The notes beneath the pieces are model-generated. The model was not told the origin of the DNA. It made no database searches and saw nothing but the letters and a program-made list of their open reading frames with translations. Source: Xanthomonas theicola (GTDB lineage Bacteria; Pseudomonadota; Gammaproteobacteria; Xanthomonadales; Xanthomonadaceae). From it: a DNA stretch of 64,000 bases. The translations under genes were made by a program, and so were the position numbers. The stretch is taken from positions 3,512,001 through 3,576,000 of the forward strand of contig NZ_CP049017.1 of assembly GCF_014236795.1 (NCBI RefSeq). The letters run 5' to 3'. Below are positions 28,312 to 38,800 of this stretch, piece after piece (within the stretch, counting starts at the first letter, position 1; each line of letters starts with the position of its first letter).

Positions 28312-29261
28312 TATCGCTTAGCCGGCGGTGCGGGGTCGGCGGCGGGCGCCGCCGGAGCGGCGGCAGGGGCCGCGAGCGGCGCCGCGGCCGCGGCCGCGGC
28401 CAGCAGCGTGTCCACCTCGTGCAAGGTCTCGCGCAGGTACCAGCGGCCCTGGCGGCGCACCAGCACCGCGGTGGTGTCGATCCGCGCGCTGCCCAGTGGA
28501 TACTGGATGCGGACCACCGCCTGGTCGCCCTGCTGGCTGACCAGCCCGGTGCGCAGTTCGCGCACGCTGGCGTCCAGGTCCAGGCCGTAGCCGGCCAGCA
28601 CCGCCTTCAGCGCGCCCAGGAACAGCCCGAGCCGCTGCAGGCTCGGTTCCATGCCCAGGCGGCGCAGGTCGGCGTCGCGGCGCAGGCCGGTGCGGCGCGC
28701 GGCGGCGCTGAGCCGGGCGATCGCCGCCTGCGCGCGCTTGCGCTCTGCCAGCGGCGCGTGTGCGGCCCAGCCGCTCAGCGCCTGCACCAGTTGCATGTAG
28801 TGGCCGCGCTGTTGCGGTGTGTAGTCGCCCTGGTTGCGCAGGTACTGCACGCCGAACAGGCCCAGCGAGTGCGCGGCCTGACGCAAGCTCGCGGTCTGCC
28901 CGCCGAACTGCGCGTCGAAGGCCCGCTGCAGCTGCCGCTCGGCATCGGCCGCGGACAGCGTGTCGAGCACCTGCGGCAAGCGTTCGGCCAGCGGCAACTC
29001 GGTCAGCGGCCAACGGCTGCGGTCCTCGCGCCAGGCCTGCTGCAGGCGCTGGTACTGCGCGGGCGTGACCGCTGCGCGGGCGTAGCCGACGAGATCGTCG
29101 CGCTGCAGCGTGCGCGCCAGGTCGCGCACCGCCGCGGCCGGTTCGGCGCTAGCGCCGGGCAGGTCGGCGGGCGCGCGCTTACAGCCGATCAGGGCCAGCG
29201 CCAGCAGCGCCGCCGCAGGCGCGGCGCACAAGGACTTCACCGAAATCGGGCGTGGCGGCAT
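28311..29261 (-). CDS. Putative lipoprotein upstream of plsB
   Basis: A 316-residue protein starting at the ATG at 29261 (MPPRPISVKS). A lipoprotein signal ends in the lipobox ALIGC with acylated Cys27. The mature part is helical, with a small C-terminal domain (DQAVVRIQYPLGSARIDTTA, VLVRRQGRWYLRETL) that resembles the NTF2-like or DUF4878 lumazine-type folds, and an Ala/Pro tail. It is translationally coupled to plsB through TAATG. The function is unknown; an envelope role is inferred. A ribosome site GGGAAACGAG precedes the start. Confidence 0.75.
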   Translation of the reverse strand: MPPRPISVKSLCAAPAAALLALALIGCKRAPADLPGASAEPAAAVRDLARTLQRDDLVGYARAAVTPAQYQRLQQAWREDRSRWPLTELPLAERLPQVLDTLSAADAERQLQRAFDAQFGGQTASLRQAAHSLGLFGVQYLRNQGDYTPQQRGHYMQLVQALSGWAAHAPLAERKRAQAAIARLSAAARRTGLRRDADLRRLGMEPSLQRLGLFLGALKAVLAGYGLDLDASVRELRTGLVSQQGDQAVVRIQYPLGSARIDTTAVLVRRQGRWYLRETLHEVDTLLAAAAAAAPLAAPAAAPAAPAADPAPPAKR

Positions 29262-30018
29262 GTGGGACTCGTTTCCCAAAACGTTCCGCATCTTGCTGGC
29301 CGCGCGCGTTTCCGGCAAGCCGCCGGCCGGCGCGACCACCGCAGGTCGGGTCGTCGACGCGGCGATCAGACATTGCCGAGCGCGCTGGCCATTGGCATCC
29401 TCGTCCTTCCCGGCATCGGCGTTCAGGGTGATCTCGCCGACCGCGCTATCGGCTCGGCGGCCGGTGAGCTGCACGCCCGCCGCCAACATACGCCGTGACC
29501 GCTGGAGACGATGCGTCCGGCTGTTAGCGCCACCGCAATCGGGCCGATCGACGCGCAAACCGCCAAGGCCTCTTGTGGGTAAAGGTCGTGGCAGTGGCCG
29601 CGCCGAACCGCACGGCCAGAGCGCGCGCCGGCAAACCATGTCCATCCCCCTCTCCCCGGCCGACCGTGCCGGCCAGGATCCGGCGCGACCTTCGGCCAGC
29701 CCGGCACGCTCGGCACACCGATCGCGGCGCTTTGCAATCCGTAGCGCACCGCGTCGTAGCGACGGCACACCATGTCCGATGCCGATATTCGAAATTTCAT
29801 TGCAGTCTTATTTTCTTTCGCCCGTGTTTGTCCCACCATTCTGCGCAACATGAAGTGGATGTACGCATAAGTGGTACGGCGGGATTGCGTGAGTGTCGGC
29901 GAGACCGCCGGCGAATTCACGAGCCCGATCTTGTTCAGCGCCGATGGTTTATCGGCAATCCGCGGGATTGCAGACGAACCGCCGCGCAAACTCGATGCAC
30001 ATTTGGATGGAATTACAT
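29262..30018. other. Non-coding or decayed region
   Basis: About 750 bp without a gene I can defend. AT content rises after about 29780. GGCGAGACCGCCGGCGA at 29899 resembles the 3' core of the yybP-ykoY riboswitch, but the 5' core (GGGGAGTAGC) is missing and the match is probably chance. Confidence 0.4.
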
Positions 30019-31176
30019 ATGGCGATTGGCAGGGTATACTCGTGCAGCATAGTGAAGGCGTGGGGACCCGATCTGAAAAACGCGCTGACGCAGAAGACGG
30101 CAATGGCCACGAGCGTCGCCAATGTCAGCGCGGCCCCAAAGGCGCCGCCACCCGTCAATGCCCGTAAATTGAACCGTTCGGGCGGCACGTTCCAAGGGCT
30201 GTCAAACCGTTCCTCATCCCCGCCAAGTGCATCCTTGGTCGCGAAGGCAGCCGCAACACAGGCGGCTAGCGCCAGCTGCATCAGTCGCGTCTTCTCGCTC
30301 AATACTGGTTCCGATATTTCGGCGAAGATAAATGCGGCGCGCAGAGATTTCCTGCAAAGTATGCTGTCGCAAGAGACGAGCAAAATGCCGTTGCAAGATC
30401 TGAACACATCGCCTGCCCAGGAAGAACTGCCGCCGATCAATTGGGGTTCGCGTCCAGCGTCGAGCGTCGGCGCCGCGGAATGGTGGCTGGCACCACTCGC
30501 CCTTCCTGAGGCGAACAGCGCCCCGGCGGTAAGCATCGCTGGCCAGCTCAAGGGAGGGATTGCCGATGGCCTGGCGCACGCCAGCGGTGCACGGCATGGC
30601 GGCCAAGCCGGCCAAGCGGAAGGCGACGCTTCTCATGGCACGCATTCGAGCGTACACGAGGGCACCGGCGACACAGTGGCTGCGCGTTGCATCGATAGCC
30701 ATCAGTTCGACGATTGCTGGGACGATGAATTTGGTGATGTGCCGGCTGATGATCTGACGCATAGTCCGGAGAGTGATCTGGAGAGTTCTCTGATGAGTGA
30801 CTCGGAATGGGACGATGAATTGAGCGATGTGTCGGCTGATGATCTGACGCATAGTCTGGAGAGTAATCTGGAGAGTTCTCTGATGAGTGACTCGGAAAGC
30901 GATCCTGAGAGCGATCCGAAGAGTTTTCAGACGCGTGATCTGAGGGAGTATCTGAGGATTTATCCGAGAGATCTGGAGAATTATCCAGAGGGTGATGCGG
31001 CGGCGCGTCCGTTTGCGGAGAATGATTCCGGAATGAACCAGGAGTCCACGCTGCAGTCGTCGCAGCGCAGCGAGGAGCACATCGGCGTGGCGCAGACGAA
31101 AATCCCGCTCTCATCGATGGCTATTCTGAAGCATCTTGACGCACTTCGAATGCCGACGAACCCCGCCAGCACATAG
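30019..31176 (+). CDS. Ser/Asp-rich repeat protein, candidate type III-secreted effector
   Basis: A protein of about 385 residues from the ATG at 30019 (GGATGG precedes it). The frame stays open up to a GTG at 29893, and ATGs at 29995 and 30103 are alternatives. The N-terminal 120 residues are Ser/Ala/Pro-rich with few acidic residues (FQGLSNRSSSPPSASLV), as in type III secretion signals. The C-terminal half is very acidic and holds two tandem 30-residue repeats (WDDELSDVSADDLTHSLESN...). Codon use and GC are below the neighbours', suggesting transfer. There is no homology I can name and no clear PIP box. A minus-strand frame at 29949-30551 is a weaker competitor. Confidence 0.45.
   Translation: MAIGRVYSCSIVKAWGPDLKNALTQKTAMATSVANVSAAPKAPPPVNARKLNRSGGTFQGLSNRSSSPPSASLVAKAAATQAASASCISRVFSLNTGSDISAKINAARRDFLQSMLSQETSKMPLQDLNTSPAQEELPPINWGSRPASSVGAAEWWLAPLALPEANSAPAVSIAGQLKGGIADGLAHASGARHGGQAGQAEGDASHGTHSSVHEGTGDTVAARCIDSHQFDDCWDDEFGDVPADDLTHSPESDLESSLMSDSEWDDELSDVSADDLTHSLESNLESSLMSDSESDPESDPKSFQTRDLREYLRIYPRDLENYPEGDAAARPFAENDSGMNQESTLQSSQRSEEHIGVAQTKIPLSSMAILKHLDALRMPTNPAST
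30718..30897 (+). repeat. Two tandem 90-bp in-frame repeats
   Basis: 30718-30807 and 30808-30897 are near-identical 90-bp units, both starting TGGGACGATGAATT and sharing GCTGATGATCTGACGCATAG and AGTTCTCTGATGAGTGACTC. Each encodes 30 acidic residues. A further partial unit (AGCGATCCTGAGAGCGATCC) follows. Confidence 0.95.
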
Positions 31177-31577
31177 TTTCGCAGCCTGCGAGCGATTGCG
31201 TCGGAGCGCAATGCAGAATGAGTCGAGTCGTTCGGCACGAGCGCTCGACTGTTCGCTGGCGGCGCGCACGCAGGCGGCGTCATCGAAGCGAAAATCGCAT
31301 CGGACGCGCAAGCACACCCGCGCGACATGAAACCATCGTTTGCGACGATGGCTTTTGGGTTTTCAGATGGAGTGCACCATGAGACTGGATCTGGGAGACG
31401 CCAAACTACGCCGCTTCGCTGACGGTGACATCTGCGGTCGGATCGCACGCTGTCGCTGCGCGACCGCGGCACCGGTGGTGCGCCGGAACATTCCCTGGCC
31501 AGCCTGTCGCGGTCGGGACCAGGAGGGCGGCGCAGCGCCAGGCGCGTCGGCACATTGCGCCATGTTGCGACGCATCA
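31177..31577. other. Intergenic region after the repeat protein
   Basis: No gene is supported. The region contains the terminator at 31333-31356 and leads into the LacI-type operator at 31578. Confidence 0.5.
31333..31356 (+). terminator. Rho-independent terminator
   Basis: Perfect 7-bp stem CCATCGT / ACGATGG with a TTGCG loop, then CTTTTGGG. It lies 157 bp after the repeat-protein stop. Confidence 0.6.
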
Positions 31578-31591
31578 TGTAACCGCTTGCA
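31578..31591. promoter_or_regulatory. LacI-family operator upstream of the glycan locus
   Basis: TGTAACCGCTTGCA fits the LacI-family consensus TGNAANCGNTTNCA at every fixed position. It lies 55 bp before the GTG start of the glycosidase gene, and the locus contains its own LacI-type regulator gene, so local regulation is likely. Confidence 0.7.
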
Positions 31592-31645
31592 GTTGCTGTT
31601 ACCGTCCGCCCACCTCGCTTAGAGGTTTCACTGGACAGGGGCACA

Positions 31646-34600
31646 GTGAGATACACGTCTGCAATCTTCCCAATCGTCTGTCACGGCGGCCGTGGCCGCC
31701 GCGGTCTGGTGCTGGCCGGCGTTCTGTGCGCGCTGGCGATGATCCAGCCGGTATGGGCCCAGGACGGCACATTGCCGCCGCGCGACGCGTGGCGCGCGTC
31801 CAGTTCCTCCAGCCAGGTCAAGGCGCAGGCGATCGCCTACCTGATCGATGGCGATGCGACCACCCGCACCGGCGGCGCCTTCAGTCCGGGCCATTGGTTC
31901 CAGGTCGACCTGGGCCGCGAGGCGCGGGTCGGCGGCGTGCGCCTGCAGTGGGACACCGCCAATCCGGAAGGCTTCCTGCTGCAGGCCTCGCACGATGCCC
32001 AGCGCTGGGAAACGGTCTACACCATGGTCGACTCGATGGGCGGCACCGAGACGCTGTTCTTCACTCCGCGCCGCGCGCGCTACCTGCGCCTGGCCAGCCC
32101 CGAGCGCAGCGCCGACTGGGGCGTGTCGATCTACGAGATGGAGCCACTGGGCGAGGCGACCAGCGCGCGGCTGCGCGGCATCCCGGTGGCCGAGGCGGCC
32201 GCATTGTGGCAAGGCGGCACGGCAGTGACCATGCCGGGCAAGGGCACGCAGGCGCGGCAGCTGGACATCGCGTTTCCGCGTGCGTTTTCCAGCACCGGCC
32301 TGATCGTCGAGTTCGCCGGCGCGCACGGCGCAACGCGGCTGCAGGCGCAGGATGCCGCTGGCCGCTGGACCACGCTGGCCGAGGACCCGCAGGCCGCGCA
32401 GAGCGACAGCGCCTACCTGGCCGGCACCACGCCGGTCCAGGCGCGCGTGCTGCGTCTGAGCGTGGATGCCGCGCCCGGCGGCACCGTGCCGGCACTGCGG
32501 CGCCTGCGCCTGCTCGGGCCGAAGGCGGTGATGACGCCGATGAAGCGCTACCAGATGGCCGCGCAGCGCGGCCAGCGCGCGCTGTTCCCGGCGTCGCTGC
32601 ACATGCAGCAAATCTACTGGACCGCGGTCGGCATCCACGCCGGCCGGCAGAAATCAATCTTCGACGAGTACGGCAATCTGGAGGCGTGGAAGGGCGCGCC
32701 GCTGGTACAGCCGCTGTGGCGCGATGCGTCCGGCACGGCCGCCGGCGCCGACAGCCACGCGCTGACGCACGCGCTGCGCGACGGCTGGAAGCCGATACCG
32801 TCGGTGCGCTGGTCGCCGCAGCCGGGGCTGGAACTGCGCAGCGAGACCTTCGCGATCGAGCACAACGGCCAGCCGGCGACGCTGCTGCGCCACCGCCTGC
32901 GCAACACCGGCAATACCCCGATCGACGGCACGCTGTCGCTGCTGGTGCGGCCGATGCAGATCAACCCGCCGTGGCAGAACGGCGGCCTGTCGCCGATCCA
33001 CGCGCTGGCCATCGACGCGTCGGCGGTGCGCGTCAACGGTCGCCTGCTGCTGGAGTCGCTGAGCCCGCCGAGCGGCGCCGGCGCCGAGGCGTTCGGCGCG
33101 CATGGCGAGACCGAGATCACCAGGCATGTCGCCGCCGGCACCCTGCCTGCGCAGCGCCAGGCACGCGACGCCGACGGGCTGGCCGCGGGCATGCTGAACT
33201 ACGCGGTCGCGCTGGCCCCGGGCGCACAGCAGGACGTGGTACTGGCGTTCCCGCTCGGCACTGCCAGCGCCGACGCGCAGGGCCGCCTGCCGCCGGCGCC
33301 GGCGCTGGACCGCGCCGCGCTGCTCGCCGCCGCTCCCCGCGACCCTGGCCGCAGCTTCGATGCGCTAGCCGACCGCGTCTCCGCGGACTGGCAGCGGCGG
33401 CTGGGCAATGTCGGCCTGACCCTGCCCGACGCCAGCCTGGTCGACATGCTGCGCGCGCAGGCCGCCTACATGCTGATCAACCAGACCGGGCCGGCGATGC
33501 AGCCCGGCCCGCGCAACTACAACCGCTCCTTCATCCGCGACGGCATGGCCACCTCGGCGATCCTGTTGCGCATGGGCCAGGCCAAGGTCGCCCGCGACTA
33601 CCTGCGGTGGTATAGCGACCACGCGGTGCATCCCAACGGACTGGTGTCGCCGATCCTCAACGACGACGGCAGCGTGAACGACGGCTTCGGCTCGGACCTG
33701 GAGTACGACAGCCAGGGCCAGTACATCACCCTGGTGGCCGATGTGGCGCGGCTGGACGGCGGCCCGGACAGTGTCCGCGCGTTCATGCCGAAGGTGAAGC
33801 TGGCGATGCAGTTCATGCAGGAACTGCGCGAGCGCACCCTGGTGCCCGGCTACATGGCCGAACAGCCGGCGCCGGAGCGCTTCCGCGGCATCCTGGCCCC
33901 GTCGATCAGCCACGAAGGCTATTCCAGCCCCACCCACAGCTACTGGGACGACTACTGGGCGCTGAAGGGCTGGCACGACGGCGCATGGCTGGCCGAGTCG
34001 CTCGGCGACACGGCCATCGCCGCATGGGCGCGCGAGCAGTACGCCGCGCTGCGTACCTCGCTGGCCGCCTCGATCCTCGCCACCATGGCCTGGAAGGGCG
34101 CCGACTTCATCCCCGCCGCGGCCGACCTGGGCGATGGCGATCCGAGCAGCGTGTCGATCGCGCTGGATCCCACCAGGCAGCAGGACCTGCTGCCGGAACA
34201 GGCGCTGCGCACCACCTTCGCGCGCTACCTGGACGACGTGCGCAAGCGCAAACAGCCCAATGCGCTGTGGGCATACTCGCCGTACGAGATGCGCAACGTG
34301 CTGACCTACGTGCATCTGGACCAGCCGCAGGTCGCCGACGAACTGCTGCAGGACATGATGCGCGACCGCCGCCCGTTCGAATGGCAGGTGCTGGCCGAGG
34401 TTGTGCAGTCGCGGCTGCGCTTCCCGCGCTATCTCGGCGACATGCCGCATACCTGGATCGGCGCCGAGTACGCGCGCGCCCTGTTCGGCATGCTGATGCA
34501 CGAAGGCGACGACGCGCTGGTGCTGCTGCCGGGCGCGCCGCCGGCCTGGCTGGAAGGCGAAGGCCTGTCCCTGCAGCGCCTGCCCACCGCTTACGGCCAG

Positions 34601-34804
34601 CTGAGCATGCGTGCGCGTGCGCGCGACGGGGTGCTGCGGATCGAGCTCGGGAGCGGGCTGCGTGCGGGCACCGCCGTGCGCGTCGCGTGGCCGTCGCGCA
34701 CGCGGCCGACCCAACTGCGCGTGGACGGCCGCCGCATCGAGAGCTACGACGCCGGCGGCGTGGTGCTGGGCAGGCCGTTCCGCACCCTGGAGGCACGCTG
34801 GTGA
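31646..34804 (+). CDS. Secreted discoidin (F5/8 C)-domain protein with six-hairpin glycosidase-like domain
   Basis: A 1052-residue secreted protein from a GTG start at 31646 (GGACAGGGG precedes it). The signal peptide ends PVWAQ near residue 39. A discoidin-like carbohydrate-binding domain covers about 45-160 (GHWFQVDLGREARVGGVRLQ). From about 590 an alpha-helical toroid domain contains RSFIRDGMATSAIL, YWDDYWALKGWHDGAWLA and the terminal beta region typical of GH15/GH95-like enzymes. The substrate is unknown; the linked TonB receptor suggests a plant glycan or glycoside. Its stop overlaps the lacI start (GTGA). Confidence 0.75.
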   Translation: MRYTSAIFPIVCHGGRGRRGLVLAGVLCALAMIQPVWAQDGTLPPRDAWRASSSSSQVKAQAIAYLIDGDATTRTGGAFSPGHWFQVDLGREARVGGVRLQWDTANPEGFLLQASHDAQRWETVYTMVDSMGGTETLFFTPRRARYLRLASPERSADWGVSIYEMEPLGEATSARLRGIPVAEAAALWQGGTAVTMPGKGTQARQLDIAFPRAFSSTGLIVEFAGAHGATRLQAQDAAGRWTTLAEDPQAAQSDSAYLAGTTPVQARVLRLSVDAAPGGTVPALRRLRLLGPKAVMTPMKRYQMAAQRGQRALFPASLHMQQIYWTAVGIHAGRQKSIFDEYGNLEAWKGAPLVQPLWRDASGTAAGADSHALTHALRDGWKPIPSVRWSPQPGLELRSETFAIEHNGQPATLLRHRLRNTGNTPIDGTLSLLVRPMQINPPWQNGGLSPIHALAIDASAVRVNGRLLLESLSPPSGAGAEAFGAHGETEITRHVAAGTLPAQRQARDADGLAAGMLNYAVALAPGAQQDVVLAFPLGTASADAQGRLPPAPALDRAALLAAAPRDPGRSFDALADRVSADWQRRLGNVGLTLPDASLVDMLRAQAAYMLINQTGPAMQPGPRNYNRSFIRDGMATSAILLRMGQAKVARDYLRWYSDHAVHPNGLVSPILNDDGSVNDGFGSDLEYDSQGQYITLVADVARLDGGPDSVRAFMPKVKLAMQFMQELRERTLVPGYMAEQPAPERFRGILAPSISHEGYSSPTHSYWDDYWALKGWHDGAWLAESLGDTAIAAWAREQYAALRTSLAASILATMAWKGADFIPAAADLGDGDPSSVSIALDPTRQQDLLPEQALRTTFARYLDDVRKRKQPNALWAYSPYEMRNVLTYVHLDQPQVADELLQDMMRDRRPFEWQVLAEVVQSRLRFPRYLGDMPHTWIGAEYARALFGMLMHEGDDALVLLPGAPPAWLEGEGLSLQRLPTAYGQLSMRARARDGVLRIELGSGLRAGTAVRVAWPSRTRPTQLRVDGRRIESYDAGGVVLGRPFRTLEARW

Positions 34805-35807
34805 ATCCGCACATCGCCCCCTCGTCGGAACAGCAGGCGAGCATCACCATCAAGGACGTGGCGCGCCTGGCCAACGTGTCGGTGGCGACCGCCTCGCGCA
34901 GCATGAACGGCCACCAGCACGTGGCCGAGCCGGCGCGCGCGCGCGCGGGAAGCCGCGCGCGCCCTGCAGCACTACGTGCCGCACCACGCCGTCCTGCCCG
35001 ACCTGCACGGCGAGTTCTTCTCCGAACTGATGCGCGGCATCGACACGGTTGCGCGCGAGCGCGGCCTGCACCTGCTGGTGTCCAGCCAGCACGGCGAGCC
35101 GGAGGCGCAGCGGCTGGCGGTACGGCGCCTGCCCGGGGCTGCTGATCATGTCGCCCTGTCTGGGCAGCGGCGCCGACGGCGCCATCGGCATGCTTCCCGA
35201 CGCACTGCCGGCGGTGCTGATGAACTGCGCCGAGCGCATCGCCGAGGCGCAGGCGCTCAACGTCGACAACTACCGCTGCACGCGCGCGATGACCCGCCAC
35301 CTGCTCGACAGCGGCCACCGCCGCATCGCCTTCATCGCCGGGCCGGACGACAACTTCGATGCGCGCGAACGCCTGCGCGGCTACCGCGACGCGCTGCGCG
35401 AGCGCTGCCCGCAGGTACCGGCGCGGGTGCTGCCGGGCGATTTCGACGAAGCCTCCGGCTACCGCGCCGGACAGGTGCTGCTGCCGGGACAGCGCCCGGA
35501 CGTGGTGTTCGCGGCCAACGACATGATGGCGCTGGGCTGCCTGTTCGCCTTCGTCCATGCCGGCCTGCGCGTGCACGACGACATCGCCCTGGCCGGCTTC
35601 GACGACGTGATGATGGCGCGCAACGTGCCCCCGGCGCTGCCTCCCCTGCGCGTGGACATCGCCGGCTTCGGCGCGTGGGCCATGCCACTGCCGATCGTCG
35701 CGTTGGACCTGCCATCGGCCGCCGTCACCGCGCCGCCGCCCGCCGATATCGCCCGGCAATTGATCGTCCGTGCGTCCAGCGCGCAGCGAGGAACCGCCAT
35801 GGACTGA
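34801..35807 (+). pseudogene. LacI-family transcriptional regulator, frameshifted
   Basis: From the GTG at 34801 the frame encodes a LacI helix-turn-helix (ITIKDVARLANVSVATASRS). It shifts at about 34945 in a GCGCGC run, continues as LPDLHGEFFSELMRGIDTVA and LHLLVSSQHGEPEAQRLAV in a second frame, then shifts near 35135 into the third (GLLIMSPCLGSGADG through TRHLLDSGHRRIAFIAGPDD and ALAGFDDVMMARNVPPAL). About 15 residues after the hinge helix are also missing. As read, no functional repressor is made. It overlaps the glycosidase stop and should have controlled this locus. Shifts in GC-rich repeats could be sequencing errors, but the missing segment argues for true decay. Confidence 0.8.
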
Positions 35808-35856
35808 CACCGCCCGCCGCGTTCGGCCGCCACCGGCACCTAAGCTAGTACAAAGC

Positions 35857-35873
35857 GTAACGATCCCGTTTAC
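35857..35873. promoter_or_regulatory. Possible regulator palindrome before the TonB receptor gene
   Basis: GTAACGATCCCGTTTAC is an imperfect palindrome (TAACG / CGTTTA) in the 87-bp gap before the receptor gene. It does not fit the TGNAANCG consensus as well as the site at 31578. Confidence 0.35.
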
Positions 35874-35894
35874 CGCCCTGGGAGGGGTACTGTC

Positions 35895-38800
35895 ATGAAG
35901 AGAACGCGTTGCGGTTCCAATCTGCCCGCGCGCAGCCTGCTGTGCTGCGCCCTGGCGAGCTGCCTGTTCACAGCGATGCCGGCGCTGGCGCAGTCCAGCA
36001 GCGCGACCCTGCGCGGCCAGGTGGCCGCCGCCCAGGCCGGCACCGAAGTCACCGTCACCAACACCGCCACCGGCTCGGTGCGGCGCGCGCAGGTGGCCGC
36101 CAACGGCAACTACACCATTGTCGGCCTGCCGCCGGGGACCTATACGGTCGAGGCCAACGGCGTCAGCCGCACGGTGACGCTGCAGGTCGCCTCCTCGTCC
36201 ACGGTCGACCTCGATGCCGGCACGACGGCCGCGCCGGGTGGCGCCGCGACCACGCTGGACACGGTCACCGTCACCGCGCCGCCGACGCTCAAGGACGTGA
36301 AGACCTCGGAAGTGGGCAACGTGGTGTCGCTGCACCAGATCCAGCAGCTGCCGCAGGCCACGCGCAACTTCCTCGAGTTCGCCGACACCGTGCCGGGCAT
36401 GGTGTTCACCGTCGACGGCAGCGGCAACACCAAGCTGCGCGGCGGCGCCTCCAACGCCAGCGCCGGCAACCTGTACATCGACGGTGTCGGCCAGAAGAGC
36501 TACGTGCGCAGCGGCGGCATCGCCGGCCAGAGCGACACCCAGGGCAATCCGTTCCCGCAGCTGGCGATCGGCGAATACAAGGTCATCACGTCCAACTACA
36601 AGGCCGAGTACGGCCAGATCAGCGGCGCGGCGATCACCGCGGCGACCAAGTCCGGCAGCAACCAGTTCCACGGCGAGGCGTTCTACCGCTATACCGACCA
36701 GGACCTGCGCGACAAGCGTCCGGACGAGGAGAAGAACGGCAAGATCGATTCGCAGACCAAGGAGTACGGCTTCGCCCTGGGCGGCCCGATCATCCAGGAC
36801 CGCATGCACTTCTTCGTGGCCTACGAGGGCAAGGAGAACGTGGTGCCCAAGAGCGTGCAGGCCCAGGCCAATGCGCTGCCCTACGTTGGCTTCCTGCCGT
36901 CCAACCTGTCCAGCCAGTACGGCGCGGCGAACCTGCCGTTCACCGAAGATCTGTTCTTCGGCAAGATCGACTTCGAGCCGACCGATCGCGACCGCATCGA
37001 GCTGAGCGCCCTGTATCGGGACGAGACGCAGATTGCCAACATCGGCGGCTTCAGCACGCCCGAGCAGGCCGTCGACAAGATCAACAAGGACAAGCGCTCC
37101 AACCTGCGCTGGCAGCACAGCGGCGACAACTGGTTCAACGAATTGATCGTGGGCACCGAGGACTCGAAGAACAATCCGACGGCCAGAAACTTCGGCAATG
37201 GCATCCGCTACATCTATCTGTCGCCGCGCGCCAACTCCAACGATATCGATGAATACCCGTTCCTGCTCACTGGCCCGGCCGGTGGTCTCAGTGTGCAGCG
37301 CAAGAGCCAGAAGGGCTGGTTCCTGCAGAACGACCTGACCTTCACCAGCTTCGAGTGGCATGGCGAGCACACCATCAAGATGGGTGTGAGCTACAAGGAC
37401 GTCAAACTGATCGCGCAAGACGCGGCAGCGGTGAATCCGCAGTTCGCCTATGCCGTCGATGCCAATGGCGTGGCCGCCACGCCCTACCGGGTGGATTTCG
37501 TCGGCCCGTACAACGTCCCCGGGCAAAAGGCCACGGTGGAGTCGCCGTCCAGGCAGTACGGCATCTACATCCAGGACGACTGGGCCGCCACCGACAAGCT
37601 GATGATCAACGCCGGTGTGCGCTATGACTACGAGGACACCCCGGCCTATACCCGATTCCGTCACCCACAGGCTTTCGTCGACGCGCTGTATGGCGACGAC
37701 CCCGACCTTCCCGGCCAGCAGCCCTGGGCCAACCGCCTGCTGCCCAGCGGCATCGACGTGGCCGACTACATCAGCACCGGCCACAACCGCAAGAACTTCA
37801 AGGATGCCTGGGCGCCGCGCCTGGGCTTCTCCTACGACCTCTTCGGCGACGAGCGCGCGGTGCTGCACGGCGGCGCCGGCCGTTCCTACGACCGCAACCT
37901 GTTCGAGCAGTTGGCGCTGGAAACCAGCAAGGGCGCCCTGGCGCCGGTGGCGGTGTACTTCCAGAACCCGGCGACCGGCACCTGCTACAAGGCGGACCGG
38001 ATCTGCACCGCGTGGGACCCGCGCTATCTCAACGGGGTGGGTCAGCTGACCTCGATCCCCGGCGTCAGCGGCAACGGCGAGATGTTCATGTTCAACAACA
38101 AGCTCAAGACCCCGTACAGCGATCAATACAGCATCGGCATCAGCAACCAGGTCGGCGATTGGTTCACCGATATGACCTTCCAGCGTGTGCTCAGCTATGA
38201 CGGCTTCGTCATGTCGCTGATCAACCGCTATCCAGACGGGTCCTACTTCCAGAACGGCAGCATCCCCTGGGGCGAGCCGGTGCCGGGTTACCAGAACACC
38301 ATCATCGGCGACAACGGGCTGGAACAGCGCAGCAGCCAGGTGCTGCTGTCGGCGGAGAAGCCGTACACCAAGGAATCGGGCTGGGGCCTGACCCTGGCCT
38401 ACACTCACACCAGCGCGCGCCAGAACCGCCAGATCGACGAACCGTACGCGCTCGACAAGGCGACGATCCACGACTATCCGTTCGTGAAGTCCAATGCCGT
38501 GGCGGCGCACCGCTTCGTCGCCTCCGGCTCGATCGACGGCCCGTGGGGCGTCACCTTCGGCGCCAAGGTGGTGCTGGCCACGCCCGAGCCGATCAACACC
38601 ATCGCCTGCTACGGCAAGGTCGACGCGGATGGCGGCACCTGCCAGCAGATCGGCGTGGTGCCGCCGGGCAGCGGCAAGTTCCTGCTCGGCGGCAAGATCT
38701 GGCGCTATCGCACGGTCGATTTCCAGGCCAGCAAGGACTTCACCGTGTACAACGACTTCAAGCTGTCGGCACGCATCAACCTGCTCAACGCCTTCAACTT

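Noticed and set aside
29896..29960. Second yybP-ykoY-like motif (GGCGAGACCGCCGGCGA)
   Set aside because: Only the 3' block matches; the GGGGAGTAGC block and the paired stems are absent and no Mn2+ gene follows.
29949..30551. Minus-strand frame with two hydrophobic segments opposite the repeat protein
   Set aside because: It needs a TTG start and overlaps a longer plus-strand frame that contains the in-frame repeats. It has similar third-position GC, so I keep it only as an alternative.
31111..31553. Minus-strand frames before the glycosidase gene
   Set aside because: No start context, no homology, and they cross the terminator and operator region.
33365..34714. 449-codon minus frame inside the glycosidase gene
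   Set aside because: Antisense shadow; His/Gln/Arg-rich with no domain, opposite a well-defined protein.
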